From assembly GCA_964490725.1 (NCBI GenBank), contig CAZBDU010000017.1:14592-78591 (forward strand): a DNA stretch of 64,000 bases. Direction: 5' to 3'. The position numbers and the translations under genes were made by a program. The stretch's first letter is position 1. Every line of letters begins with the position of its first letter. This document shows positions 25,329-33,718 of the stretch, piece after piece. This DNA comes from CAZBDU01 sp964490725. GTDB taxonomy: Bacteria > Spirochaetota > Spirochaetia > SZUA-6 > DRHE01. The notes beneath the pieces were generated by a model. That model saw nothing but the letters and a program-made list of their open reading frames with translations, was not told where the DNA came from and did no database searches.

Positions 25329-26333
25329 CTACTTGGGCATCAGGATTCTGTCCCGCAGCTCCACCCGGTACTTGTTGATCAGAATCGCCACCAGCAGGAT
25401 CAGGCCGTTGAGGAAGCCGCGCAGGGCCGGGTCGATCAAGGTCATGGTGGTGCCGGCGTCGATGATGCCGAGAAGAAGCACGCCTCCCAGAGCCCCTATC
25501 ATGGAACCCTCGCCTCCCCTCAGGCTCACCCCCCCGATGATGGCTCCGGCGAAGGCCAGGAAGATGTCGTCGCCCCCGGCGATGGTGCTGGGGATTGAAT
25601 CGAGGTAGCCGATGTACAGCAGCCCCGCCACCCCGGCCAGGACCCCGGCGATGGTGAAGATCCAGAAGTTCATCATGGGAAGGTTGATGCCCAGCATCCG
25701 CGCCGCCTCCGCGTTGCCTCCGATCGCCCGGATGTAGCCTCCGAAGGGCGTCTTTTCGAGGACGAAGTACAGGAGCGCCGTCAGCGCAAGGAGCACCAGA
25801 ATGGCCGCGAAGACGCCGAACACCTGCCCTCCTCCCAGCCACACCATCGCGGCGGGCACGTTCGTGATGGCCCCCCGATTGATGTAGAAGGTCAGCCAGT
25901 TGTACATAAGGAAGGTCGAGAGGGTGACCAGAAAGGGGTTGACGTTCACCCTGCCCACGAAAAACCCGTTGACGCTTCCCAGGAGCCCCCCCACCACCAG
26001 CATCAGCACCACCCCTACCCAGCCCGGAAGGAAGTGAAGCCACTGGACCATGATGGCGCCCACCAGCATCGAGCTCAGGCCCGCGATGTGAGCGATAGAG
26101 AGGTCCATGGCCCCGCTCACCAGCACCAGCGCCTCGGCGAACACCAGGACCCCGATGGGAGAGGCCACGTAGAAGAGGAAATGGATGTTCTTGAGGGTGA
26201 AGAAGTTGGGCACGGAGATCGAAAACACGAGGAAGACGAACACGTTGATGGCCCAGATCAGGTTGTCCACCACCAGGAGCTGAGCCGCCTTGTAGAAACC
26301 GCCGCCGCTGAGACCTCGTGCCCTCATCTCCAT
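25329..26333 (-). CDS. sugar ABC transporter permease
   Basis: The product is a 334-residue inner-membrane protein with about nine hydrophobic segments and the RbsC-type motif VSGAMDLSIAHIAGL. It also has the late conserved loop GGVSLRGGEGSMIGALGG. ATG 26333 follows GAGGGAG with eight-base spacing; two earlier ATGs lack one. It lies between the binding protein (upstream, across a terminator-like hairpin) and the ATPase (25 bases downstream). Confidence 0.9.
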   Translation of the reverse strand: MEMRARGLSGGGFYKAAQLLVVDNLIWAINVFVFLVFSISVPNFFTLKNIHFLFYVASPIGVLVFAEALVLVSGAMDLSIAHIAGLSSMLVGAIMVQWLHFLPGWVGVVLMLVVGGLLGSVNGFFVGRVNVNPFLVTLSTFLMYNWLTFYINRGAITNVPAAMVWLGGGQVFGVFAAILVLLALTALLYFVLEKTPFGGYIRAIGGNAEAARMLGINLPMMNFWIFTIAGVLAGVAGLLYIGYLDSIPSTIAGGDDIFLAFAGAIIGGVSLRGGEGSMIGALGGVLLLGIIDAGTTMTLIDPALRGFLNGLILLVAILINKYRVELRDRILMPK

Positions 26334-26442
26334 GGTCTTTGCTCCCTCGCGTTGCCCGACCTCTGAATCTCCACTCATTCCATAGATCCCGCGGCGCGCC
26401 ATCGCTGCGCTCTATGGCGCTTCGGGCTCCGACCCGATTTCG

Positions 26443-26476
26443 AAAACCCCACGGGAGCGAGAATCTCCCGCGGGGT
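26443..26476 (-). terminator. intrinsic terminator/attenuator after binding-protein gene
   Basis: On the minus strand ACCCCGCGGGAG pairs with CTCCCGTGGGGT (12 pairs, one G-U) over a seven-base loop, followed by TTTTCG. It lies 32 bases after the binding-protein stop. It should end most transcripts and leave less message for the permease and ATPase. Confidence 0.72.
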
Positions 26477-26507
26477 CCTCTGTATTGGGTGCTGCGCCGA
26501 GCCGCAG

Positions 26508-27644
26508 CTAGTGTTTCGCTCCGGGCAGCTGGATATTGGCCCAGAGGTAGGGGGCGTCTGCGTTCTCCTTGGTGACCAGGATCGCGCCGGTCTGGAACCA
26601 GAGGTGGCCCCCCAGCCCTTTCAGGATCTTGGCGGGCGCCCAGGCGGCGTTGTATCCCCAGATGTCGATCCCGGCGTGCTTCACTCCGGTCGACAGGTTG
26701 AGCTGGTCCGCCGTGATGGTCTCACCCACCTTGGGCAGGGCCGACTCCCCTTCCTGCAGGTACTTCACCAGGTAGTAGGCGGCAATGGCGGTGTAGAAGC
26801 CCGGCGCCTGATCCAGAGCCATGGCAACCTCGCCCGCCTTGATGTTGTTGAGCACTCCCGGGGTGGCGTCGATAGTGACCGAGAAAACCTTGTGGGGATC
26901 GATACCTAGGCTCTTCATGGCCTCCACCGCGCCGGTGGCCATAGGGCCGTTGGCCGAGTACATGGCGTCGATGTTGGGATTCGCCCTGAGCACGTTCAGC
27001 GCCGCCGTCTTGGCGGGGGCCTCCTGGAAGTTGCCCACCGCCTGGATGACCTTCACGTCCTTGTACTGGTCAATGACGTCATGGAAGCCTTTGCTGCGGT
27101 CCTGTGCCGAAGCGCCACCCAGCGGACCCATCATCTCCAGCACGGTGCCTTTGACCGCGCCGTTGTACTTTTGCTTCAGATGGTCCACCAGCTTCGCCGT
27201 CAGCTCCTTACCGGCGCGCTCCCCCGAAAATCCCACGTACATCTTCACGTTCGGGGAATCGATGTCCGCATCGGCGGTGAACACGGGCACGCCGGCCTTG
27301 TCGGCGAAGTCCACGATCGGCTTGGCGGCCTCCTTGTCCTGGGCGGCGACGATCAGCCCGTTGACGCCGGTGTTGATCATCTGGCGGCTCTGGGTGATCT
27401 GCGTGGCGGGGTTACCCTCCGCCTCCTCCGCCAGGTACTTGTACCCGTTGTCCTGGCACCACCAGATGAAGCTCTGCTGGAAGTAATCTTCCCAGGCGTT
27501 GGTCACTGTCTTGGTGTCCAGCCCCAGGAACGGTGCCTTCGCCGCCGCGGTCGCCGGCGTCCTCGTGCCCTCCTTGGCTCCCGCGGCGAAAACGAACGCG
27601 GCTGCTGCCAGCAGTACCAGCGCCGCAACAAGCGCCTTCTTCAT
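26508..27644 (-). CDS. sugar ABC transporter substrate-binding protein
   Basis: The product is 378 residues with a signal peptide ending FVFAAGAKEG and the type I periplasmic binding fold of sugar importers. Repeated elements of that fold (GVNGLIVAAQDKEAAKPIV, MYVGFSGERAGKEL, MYSANGPMATGAVEAM) are clear. TAGGAGGACACC precedes the ATG at 27644, and the TAG of that site is the stop codon region of the AraC gene, so the two are co-transcribed. Substrate unknown; the fold suggests a sugar or polyol. Confidence 0.89.
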   Translation of the reverse strand: MKKALVAALVLLAAAAFVFAAGAKEGTRTPATAAAKAPFLGLDTKTVTNAWEDYFQQSFIWWCQDNGYKYLAEEAEGNPATQITQSRQMINTGVNGLIVAAQDKEAAKPIVDFADKAGVPVFTADADIDSPNVKMYVGFSGERAGKELTAKLVDHLKQKYNGAVKGTVLEMMGPLGGASAQDRSKGFHDVIDQYKDVKVIQAVGNFQEAPAKTAALNVLRANPNIDAMYSANGPMATGAVEAMKSLGIDPHKVFSVTIDATPGVLNNIKAGEVAMALDQAPGFYTAIAAYYLVKYLQEGESALPKVGETITADQLNLSTGVKHAGIDIWGYNAAWAPAKILKGLGGHLWFQTGAILVTKENADAPYLWANIQLPGAKH

Positions 27645-27653
27645 GGTGTCCTC

Positions 27654-28571
27654 CTAGGCGTGTGTGTTTTCTCTCAAGGTAAAAGGTAGCGGCCGGCTCG
27701 GGCGCGGTGAATCCGCAAAGTTACTGAGCGCTTTCAAATTCTTACGAGCCGCCCCAGGCATCCGCATCGCCCGGTAGCGGGAGGGCGGCATGCCCGTCAC
27801 CTTCTTGAAGACCGTGCTGAAATAGCAGTCGTAGGCGTATCCCACCCGCCGCGCAATCTCGCTCTGCTTCATGGTGGAGGAGTCCAGCAAAGCGATGGCC
27901 TGCTGCACCCGCACGGAGGTGAGATAGGACAGAAACGTCTGGCCGGTGTGCGCCTTGAAGATGGCGCACATGTAGCTGGGGCTCACGTAGAGGGCCCCGC
28001 ACAGGCCGGCGAGAGACAGGGTGGGCTCGTGGTAGTGCCGTTCGATGTACGCCCTGGCCTCGCGCACCTTGCGCGCCGCGAAGCTGGCGGGCTCAGCGCC
28101 CTCCCCCAGGCTCGCCAGGCAGGCGGCCCTCAGCCATGCCCGCACCTCCTCCGGCGTCTGGAGGCGATACAGCCCGGCCCGGAACTCCTCCTGCTCGGAG
28201 GCCGGCTCCGCCCCGGGCCTTGGCTCCGCCCCGGGCCTTACCTCCCGTCGCGCCAGATTGACCAGGGCCAGCACGTGGTGAACGAAGTAGTAGGTGTCGC
28301 GGACCGAAGAGCAGCCGCCGGCGAGGAGGTCGAACAGCCTCTCGGTCACCGCCGCCAGGGTGTAGCGGTCACCCCCGCGGGCGGCGAGAATCAGCTGCGT
28401 CTCCAGCTCCTGAGGTCCGGGATTCACCCGGCAGCTCAATCGGGGAGATGCCCGCTCCGCCGGTGGGGGGGTCTCCTTGACGCAGAAGTCCATCTTCTTC
28501 TGCGGCCGGCTTGCCGAATGCCGCCTCCCCCCCGCGTGCAGCTCCCCGACGGAACCGGCAGCCGCCTGCAT
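27654..28571 (-). CDS. AraC-type transcriptional regulator
   Basis: The C-terminal 100 residues are a double HTH AraC domain: LSLAGLCGALYVSPSYMCAI, then KQSEIARRVGYAYDCYFSTV and the closing PSRYR. The middle (about 50-110) looks like the linker of YesN-type response regulators, but no receiver domain precedes it. The N-terminal 45 residues are Pro/Arg-rich and poorly conserved in appearance, so the true start may be the ATG at 28493, or the gene may be N-terminally truncated. It overlaps the ribosome site of the sugar-binding-protein gene and most likely regulates that operon. Confidence 0.78.
   Translation of the reverse strand: MQAAAGSVGELHAGGRRHSASRPQKKMDFCVKETPPPAERASPRLSCRVNPGPQELETQLILAARGGDRYTLAAVTERLFDLLAGGCSSVRDTYYFVHHVLALVNLARREVRPGAEPRPGAEPASEQEEFRAGLYRLQTPEEVRAWLRAACLASLGEGAEPASFAARKVREARAYIERHYHEPTLSLAGLCGALYVSPSYMCAIFKAHTGQTFLSYLTSVRVQQAIALLDSSTMKQSEIARRVGYAYDCYFSTVFKKVTGMPPSRYRAMRMPGAARKNLKALSNFADSPRPSRPLPFTLRENTHA
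28204..28239. repeat. 18-bp perfect tandem duplication
   Basis: Two exact copies of an 18-base unit lie head to tail within the AraC gene and encode a doubled six-residue RPGAEP segment. It is in frame, in a linker, and probably a slippage product. Confidence 0.8.
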
Positions 28572-28714
28572 TGAGTATAGGCAGGACAGGCCGCCTCCAC
28601 CTATAGCCGGATGTGACTAACTGTCCGTTTGATATCGGTTAGGGACGCGCGCGTTCCCGCTCCTCGGGCAAGCTGACGGAACGGTCTCCGGCTCTCGCGC
28701 AGCGAGAAAACCCC

Positions 28715-28742
28715 TTGACAGTAGGAAGTTCCATGCTAAAAT
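28715..28742 (+). promoter_or_regulatory. promoter of the TTT / RuBisCO-like operon
   Basis: A perfect TTGACA (28715-28720), a 16-base spacer and TAAAAT (28737-28742). The start would fall near 28749, inside the operator that follows immediately. Confidence 0.75.
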
Positions 28743-28743
28743 A

Positions 28744-28753
28744 TTGCATACAA
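28744..28753. promoter_or_regulatory. GntR-type operator (site A)
   Basis: TTGCATACAA is one base from the perfect palindrome TTGTATACAA found at 40566-40575. It lies directly after the -10 box, covering the start point, as the other site does at its own promoter. Confidence 0.65.
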
Positions 28754-28811
28754 AACTTTTCGTTCAACATCTGGGTATGCGCACATGCTGAACGAACAAG
28801 GAGGAAGGAGC

Positions 28812-29819
28812 ATGAAAACAGGATTCGCAATGATCGCGGCCCTGCTGGTGCTCTGCACCGGCCTGAGCTTCGGCGAGGGCCAGGCGGAGTATCCCGCGCG
28901 GGACATTACCAATGTCCTGGTCTGGGCGGCGGGCGGAGGGACTGACACCTGCAACCGCGTGGTGATGGCCGAAATGGCCAAGATCCTGAAGGTGAACATC
29001 AACGTGGTCAACGTCACCGGCGGCGTGGGTGGCTCGGTGGGCATGCAGGACGCCTACTCCCGGCCCCACGACGGGTACACCCTCGCCGGCCTGTCGGAGT
29101 CGATCGTCACCGCCGGCGTGCAAGGTGGTTGGGACAAGCGAGTGAACGTCTGGGACTACTTCATCATCGGCGGCTCTCCGGACGTGGTGTCCGTCAGCGC
29201 GAACGCCCCGTACAAGTCGATCAAGGAGCTGGTGGACGCGGCGAAGGCGAGCCCGGGCTCCATCAAGGCCGGGGCGAGCGCCTCCGGGTCCATCCATCAT
29301 CTCAACCTGCTGGCCCTGGAGAAGGGCTCCGGCGCCAAGTTCAGCTTCATCCCCTATACCGGCTCCGCGCCCGCCCAGAACGCGGCCATGACCGGTGAGG
29401 TCACCGTGGTGGTCACCTCCGTGGCGGAGCAGGCCCAGCTGATCCGGGGCGGCAAGCTGCGCCCCCTGGCTGTGCTGATCCCGGACGACTTCCAGTTCGA
29501 GAACCAGGTCTTCCCCTCCGCCTTCAAGACCGTCTCAGGCCTGGACCAGTACCTGCCCATCAGCCAAGCCATCGGTTTCGCGGTGCCCCGGGACACCCCG
29601 GAGAAGGTAAAGAAGGTGGTCTGGAGCGCTTTCGATCAGGCCATGGCCACTTCAGCGGTCAAGGAGTTCGGCCAGAAGAACTTCTACGTCCTCTCCGGCG
29701 CAACCGGCAAGGCGGCTAACGATACCTTCGACAAGCTGGAGTCCAACTTCGCCTGGACCCTCTGGGACCTGGGGGCGGCCAAGATCGATCCCGCGAGCCT
29801 GGGGATCCCCAAGCCCTAG
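28812..29819 (+). CDS. tctC: tripartite tricarboxylate transporter binding protein (TctC)
   Basis: This 335-residue TctC/Bug-family solute receptor has a signal peptide (residues 1-22, ending GEGQAEYP). Family motifs are visible: VWAAGGGTDTCNR near the N-terminus, SRPHDGYTL, and IPYTGSAPAQNAAMTGEV, where a ribose-5-phosphate-like anion loop usually sits. ATG 28812 follows GGAGGAAGGAGC. Such receptors bind carboxylates. With TctB and TctA next to it and sugar-acid enzymes downstream, a sugar acid is the likely cargo. Confidence 0.88.
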   Translation: MKTGFAMIAALLVLCTGLSFGEGQAEYPARDITNVLVWAAGGGTDTCNRVVMAEMAKILKVNINVVNVTGGVGGSVGMQDAYSRPHDGYTLAGLSESIVTAGVQGGWDKRVNVWDYFIIGGSPDVVSVSANAPYKSIKELVDAAKASPGSIKAGASASGSIHHLNLLALEKGSGAKFSFIPYTGSAPAQNAAMTGEVTVVVTSVAEQAQLIRGGKLRPLAVLIPDDFQFENQVFPSAFKTVSGLDQYLPISQAIGFAVPRDTPEKVKKVVWSAFDQAMATSAVKEFGQKNFYVLSGATGKAANDTFDKLESNFAWTLWDLGAAKIDPASLGIPKP

Positions 29820-29847
29820 CTTTCCGGAATCCGTTCTTGCCCGGATG

Positions 29848-29883
29848 CCGGGCGGCCGCCTGCTCATCGGGCCGGCCGCCCGG
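29848..29883 (+). promoter_or_regulatory. intercistronic hairpin after tctC
   Basis: CCGGGCGGCCG and CGGCCGCCCGG form a perfect 11-bp stem around a 14-base loop, with no T-run. It probably stabilises the tctC message or damps readthrough into tctB. Confidence 0.68.
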
Positions 29884-29972
29884 TCTGCCCGTCTGTCCAG
29901 CGCAACGTTGAGCACCGGCAGAGGTATCCGGTGTACGGAACGGGTGCGCGAGACGCACAAAAGGAAACCGGC

Positions 29973-30719
29973 ATGATGCAGAAGGACAGGCTCAGGAGAG
30001 CCGACTTCACGTTCAGTGTCATCCTGCTCATCTTCGGACTGTTCGTCCTGAGCCAGACCTTCAGGATGCCCATGAAGGACAGTTGGGGCGGGGTAATGAA
30101 CGTCTGGTACGTCTCCCCGGCGCTGCTTCCCCTCATCGTCAGCGCCGCTCTCATCGTACTGGGCGTGGTGCTGCTGCTCCACTCCATCCGCACAGGCGGT
30201 GCCCGGGATTTTATTGCCGGTCTCCGCAAGAAGAGCCGGGGCATGTCCGAGGGGAACGTTCGCTTACTGGCTATCCTCCTGGCCCTGCTCAGCTTCGTCT
30301 ACCTGAACATCCCCCGGGTCGATTTCTTTCTCTGCATCGTCTGGTTCCTGCTCTACTTCATTTCCGTCTTCTACTTCGACGATGTGAGCCTTCTGCTCAG
30401 GCTGTCCTGGTTCTACCTGGCCGCGAACCTGCTGCTGCTGGTGCTCTTCATCTCGGGCCTGGACCGGCCGATCCGGCAGGCTTTCCGGTACGGGGTGGAC
30501 GTCATGGCGCTGCTGCTGATCCTGGCCTTCTGGCTGTTCGCTCGCCTGGCGGTCCGAGCCGACCGGCGGCTGGTGTTCAGGCTGCGGGTCACGACCATCG
30601 TCTCCCTTGCCGTGCCGCTGCTACTGGTGCCTGTCTTCAAGTACGGCCTGCTGGTTCCTCTGCCTAATGAAGGGGGGATCATCGGTATCATGAACCTCGT
30701 TCGCTACGCATTCCGGTAG
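29973..30719 (+). CDS. tctB: tripartite tricarboxylate transporter small membrane protein (TctB-like)
   Basis: The product has 248 residues and about six hydrophobic segments. TctB proteins are usually about 150 residues with four segments, so this one is long. It matches in place and in the motif near residues 30-60 (DSWGGVMNVWYVSPALLPLI). ATG 29973 follows AAGGAAACC. It forms the small membrane subunit with TctA. Its C-terminal extra part is of unknown use. Confidence 0.78.
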   Translation: MMQKDRLRRADFTFSVILLIFGLFVLSQTFRMPMKDSWGGVMNVWYVSPALLPLIVSAALIVLGVVLLLHSIRTGGARDFIAGLRKKSRGMSEGNVRLLAILLALLSFVYLNIPRVDFFLCIVWFLLYFISVFYFDDVSLLLRLSWFYLAANLLLLVLFISGLDRPIRQAFRYGVDVMALLLILAFWLFARLAVRADRRLVFRLRVTTIVSLAVPLLLVPVFKYGLLVPLPNEGGIIGIMNLVRYAFR

Positions 30720-30729
30720 GAGGACGGCC

Positions 30730-32268
30730 ATGTTCATCTTGGAACGGCTGGGACACTTTTTCGCCCTGGTCTTCAGTCTGGCCGTGGATCCCCTGAACCT
30801 GCTGACCCTGTTCGCCGCTACGGTGATGGGAATCATCTTCGGGGCCATGCCGGGCCTGACCGCCACCCTGGGGGTGGCCCTGCTCACAACGCTGACCTAC
30901 GGCATGGAGACCAGCCGGGCCATGATCGCTCTGCTGGGCATCTACGTAGGGGCGGTGTACGGGGGCTCCTACTCTTCCATTCTGATCAACATCCCCGGGA
31001 CCGCCGCCGCGGCCGCCACCGCCATGGACGGCTACCCGCTGGCCGTCCAGGGCCGGGCCGGCAAGGCATTGGGCCTGACCACCACCTCCTCGGCCATAGG
31101 CACCTTCGTGGGCATGCTCTTCGTGGTCTCCATGTCCCCCCTGATCTCCGCCCTGGCCCTGCAGTTTACCTCCTTCGAGTTCTTCCTGCTGGCCTTCTTC
31201 GGCATCCTGATCAGCGGCACCCTGACCAGCCCCGACCTGGTGTACAAGGGGTGGATCGCCGGGTTCCTGGGCATCTTCCTCTCCACCATTGGCCGGGACG
31301 GGCTGCAGTTCTACCCCCGCTTCACCTTCGGCATCTCCGAGTTCGACGGCGGCCTGGACGTGGTGCCGGTGTTGATCGGCGCTTTCGGCATCCCGCAGAT
31401 CATCCAGGTGCTCAAGGACAGGCTGAGCGTGGGGGAGGCCAAGAAGTTCCAGAGAATCCTGCCCGAGCTCGGCGATATCTTGCACAATATCCCCTCGATC
31501 ATCCGCTCCGCCCTGGTCGGCGTGGGCATAGGCTCGGTGCCTGGGATTGGTGAAGACATAGCCGCCTGGGTATCCTACGGCACGGCCAAGAACTCTTCAA
31601 AGCACCCGGAAACCTTCGGCAAGGGGGAGATCCAGGGTGTCATTGCCTCGGAGACGGCCAACAACGCCTGCATCGGCGGGGCGATGATCCCACTCCTGAA
31701 CCTGGGGGTGCCGGGCAGCCCGCCGGCAGCCATGATGCTGGGCGCCCTGATGATCCACGGCGTCCAGCCCGGCCCGATGATCAACTTCGATCACCCGGGG
31801 TTCATCCTGAAGATCACGGCGATTCTGCTGCTGGCCTCGTTCGCCATGTGGACCTGCGGCATGCTCCTGACCAAGCAGGTCATCAAGGTGCTGCGCATTC
31901 CGCCGCCCCTGTTCATGCCCATAGTGGCGGTGCTCTGCGTAATCGGCTCCTACTCACTCGGCACCCGGGTGTTCAACCTGTACCTGATGCTGCCCATCGG
32001 CGTCGTGGCCTATTTCCTCACCGAGATGGGCTACCCTATCGCCCCCCTGGTGATTGGGGTCATCCTGGGACCCATGGCCGACCAGAACCTCAGGCGGGCC
32101 CTCATGGTCTCCCACGGCAGCTTCCTGCCCATCTTCACGCGGCCAGTGGCCCTCATTCTCTTCCTGGTCATCCTTGTCACCATGGTCAGCCAATCGCGGT
32201 GGTACAAGGCGCTGCTGGGCCGGGTCAAGGCCCGCCTCCTCCCGGGCCGCACCCGTCGTTCCGGCTAG
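30730..32268 (+). CDS. tctA: tripartite tricarboxylate transporter large permease (TctA)
   Basis: The product is 512 residues with about 11-12 membrane segments. TctA signatures include GAMPGLTATLGVALL near residue 38, GIYVGAVYGGSYSSILINIPG near residue 77 and GVGIGSVPGIGEDIAAW near residue 265. GTAGGAGGACGGCC precedes the ATG. It moves the receptor-bound anion inward using the ion gradient. Confidence 0.93.
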   Translation: MFILERLGHFFALVFSLAVDPLNLLTLFAATVMGIIFGAMPGLTATLGVALLTTLTYGMETSRAMIALLGIYVGAVYGGSYSSILINIPGTAAAAATAMDGYPLAVQGRAGKALGLTTTSSAIGTFVGMLFVVSMSPLISALALQFTSFEFFLLAFFGILISGTLTSPDLVYKGWIAGFLGIFLSTIGRDGLQFYPRFTFGISEFDGGLDVVPVLIGAFGIPQIIQVLKDRLSVGEAKKFQRILPELGDILHNIPSIIRSALVGVGIGSVPGIGEDIAAWVSYGTAKNSSKHPETFGKGEIQGVIASETANNACIGGAMIPLLNLGVPGSPPAAMMLGALMIHGVQPGPMINFDHPGFILKITAILLLASFAMWTCGMLLTKQVIKVLRIPPPLFMPIVAVLCVIGSYSLGTRVFNLYLMLPIGVVAYFLTEMGYPIAPLVIGVILGPMADQNLRRALMVSHGSFLPIFTRPVALILFLVILVTMVSQSRWYKALLGRVKARLLPGRTRRSG

Positions 32269-32284
32269 CGGGGGGAGGCAGGAA

Positions 32285-32398
32285 ATGGAGTACCGTCGGC
32301 CGGGCCGCCGGAGCCTGAAGGCATCGGCCACGATGGCGGAAATGCTGGAGCTCGGCCCCGCCTCGGACCGGGAAGGGTCTCTGTATGTCGGACTTTGA
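32285..32398 (+). CDS. possible 37-residue protein upstream of the RuBisCO-like gene
   Basis: The reading MEYRRPGRRSLKASATMAEM and on to SLYVGL has an excellent ribosome site (GGGGGAGGCAGGAA) 17 bases after tctA. It ends 14 bases inside the RuBisCO-like gene, whose own site (GGAAGGG) is less ideal. It may be a short coupling or leader peptide. Low complexity and lack of a known family keep confidence low. Confidence 0.35.
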   Translation: MEYRRPGRRSLKASATMAEMLELGPASDREGSLYVGL

Positions 32399-33659
32399 TT
32401 CACTCCTGTTGCCGGAAGACCCGCACCTCGGAGACTACCTGGTCGCCACCTATCTGCTGCGCACCCAGGCCAGGGACATCCTGAAGCTCGCCTCGGGCAT
32501 GGCCTGCGAACAGACCACCGGGACGTGGGTGAAGGTGCCGGGAGAAGCCGCCGAGCAGGTGGCCCGGCACGCCGGCAAGGTCTTGAACATCTGGGAGGTC
32601 CCCGATGTCGAGCAGTCCCCTCCCGCACAGGGCGAGGCCGCGGTGTACGTGGTACAGATCGCCTACCCTCATGTGAACATCGGGAGCCAGCTGCCCATGC
32701 TACTGACCACGGCGTTCGGCAACATTTCGATGTTCGGCGACATCAAGCTGATCGATCTGATCTTTCCCCGGGCGCTCGTGCAGGGCCTGCCCGGACCGCA
32801 GTTCGGCATTCAGGGGGTGAGGAAGCTTTTGGGTGTCGAGAAACGCCCCCTGCTCAACACCATGATCAAACCCTCCACCGGCATCCATCCGGAAACCGGT
32901 GCGGAGCTGCTGCACGCGGCGGCGGCGGGGGGAGCCGACATCATCAAGGACGACGAGGTCCTGGCGGACCCGGAGTTCTCTCCTACCCTGCGGCGGCTGG
33001 AAGTGTACCTGAACAGGTTGAGGGCCGCCGAAGCGGAGACGGGAGAGAAGAAACTGTACGCCGTGAACGTCACCGACGAGCCGGAACGCTGTCTGCGCAA
33101 AGCCGAGCAAGCGGTGCAAAACGGGGCCGGCGCCATCATGGTCAACTTCCTTCCCGCCGGCATGGGCCTGGTCTCCTCCCTGGCGCGCGATCCACGGATC
33201 CGCGTGCCCATCCTGGCGCACCTGGATTTCGGAGGGGCGCTGTACGCCAGCCCCTGGCACGGAGTCACCTCGGCTCTGCTGTACGGCAAGCTGGCTCGCC
33301 TGGCCGGGGTGGATCTGCTCACGATTCCCTCTCCCTATGGCAAGTTCTCTCTGAAACGCCTGAAGTACGTCCGCATCGTACTGGGTCTCAGAGCTGGCTT
33401 GCACGGCACGAAGGAGACCTTCCCCATCGTAGGCGGCGCTATCAGGCAGGCAGACCTGCCCCGGTTGGTGAGGGACCTGGGTACGGATTTCGTAGTTGGG
33501 GCAGGCGGTGCAATCTACGCCCATCCCGGAGGCCCCCTGGGCGGGGCCCGGGCCTTCCGGCAGGGGTTGGAGCTGGTGATGCAGCACGGAGACTTCGGTG
33601 GCCGCGAGCAGGAGTTCCCGGAGCTGGCTGCCGCGCTGCAGCTGTGGGGCTTGGAGTGA
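32385..33659 (+). CDS. RuBisCO-like protein (type IV, OiaX/OiaT-like)
   Basis: This 424-residue protein has the RuBisCO large-subunit fold: an N-terminal domain with EQTTGTW (residues 42-48) and the barrel motifs MIKPSTG (Lys162), GGADIIKDDE (Lys188, Asp190, Glu191) and VGAGGAIYAHPGG. The Lys-Asp-Glu set is that of the carbamylated metal site, so it should bind Mg and enolise a ketose-phosphate-like substrate. Known members of this group act on 3-oxo-isoapionate 4-phosphate as decarboxylase (OiaX) or transcarboxylase/hydrolase (OiaT). The DUF1537 kinase two genes downstream fits that chemistry. It is not a CO2-fixing enzyme on this evidence: no small subunit or phosphoribulokinase is seen. 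Exact reaction inferred. Confidence 0.85.
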   Translation: MSDFDSLLLPEDPHLGDYLVATYLLRTQARDILKLASGMACEQTTGTWVKVPGEAAEQVARHAGKVLNIWEVPDVEQSPPAQGEAAVYVVQIAYPHVNIGSQLPMLLTTAFGNISMFGDIKLIDLIFPRALVQGLPGPQFGIQGVRKLLGVEKRPLLNTMIKPSTGIHPETGAELLHAAAAGGADIIKDDEVLADPEFSPTLRRLEVYLNRLRAAEAETGEKKLYAVNVTDEPERCLRKAEQAVQNGAGAIMVNFLPAGMGLVSSLARDPRIRVPILAHLDFGGALYASPWHGVTSALLYGKLARLAGVDLLTIPSPYGKFSLKRLKYVRIVLGLRAGLHGTKETFPIVGGAIRQADLPRLVRDLGTDFVVGAGGAIYAHPGGPLGGARAFRQGLELVMQHGDFGGREQEFPELAAALQLWGLE

Positions 33660-33718
33660 GGCATGAACCGAACGGACTCAGATCGCGATTTCGGAATTCC
33701 CGCCGGAGGGTCAAGACA

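Noticed and set aside
32385..33659. Calling the RuBisCO-like protein a CO2-fixing RuBisCO
   Set aside because: No phosphoribulokinase or small subunit is near, and the gene sits in an acid-sugar catabolic operon with a DUF1537 kinase.
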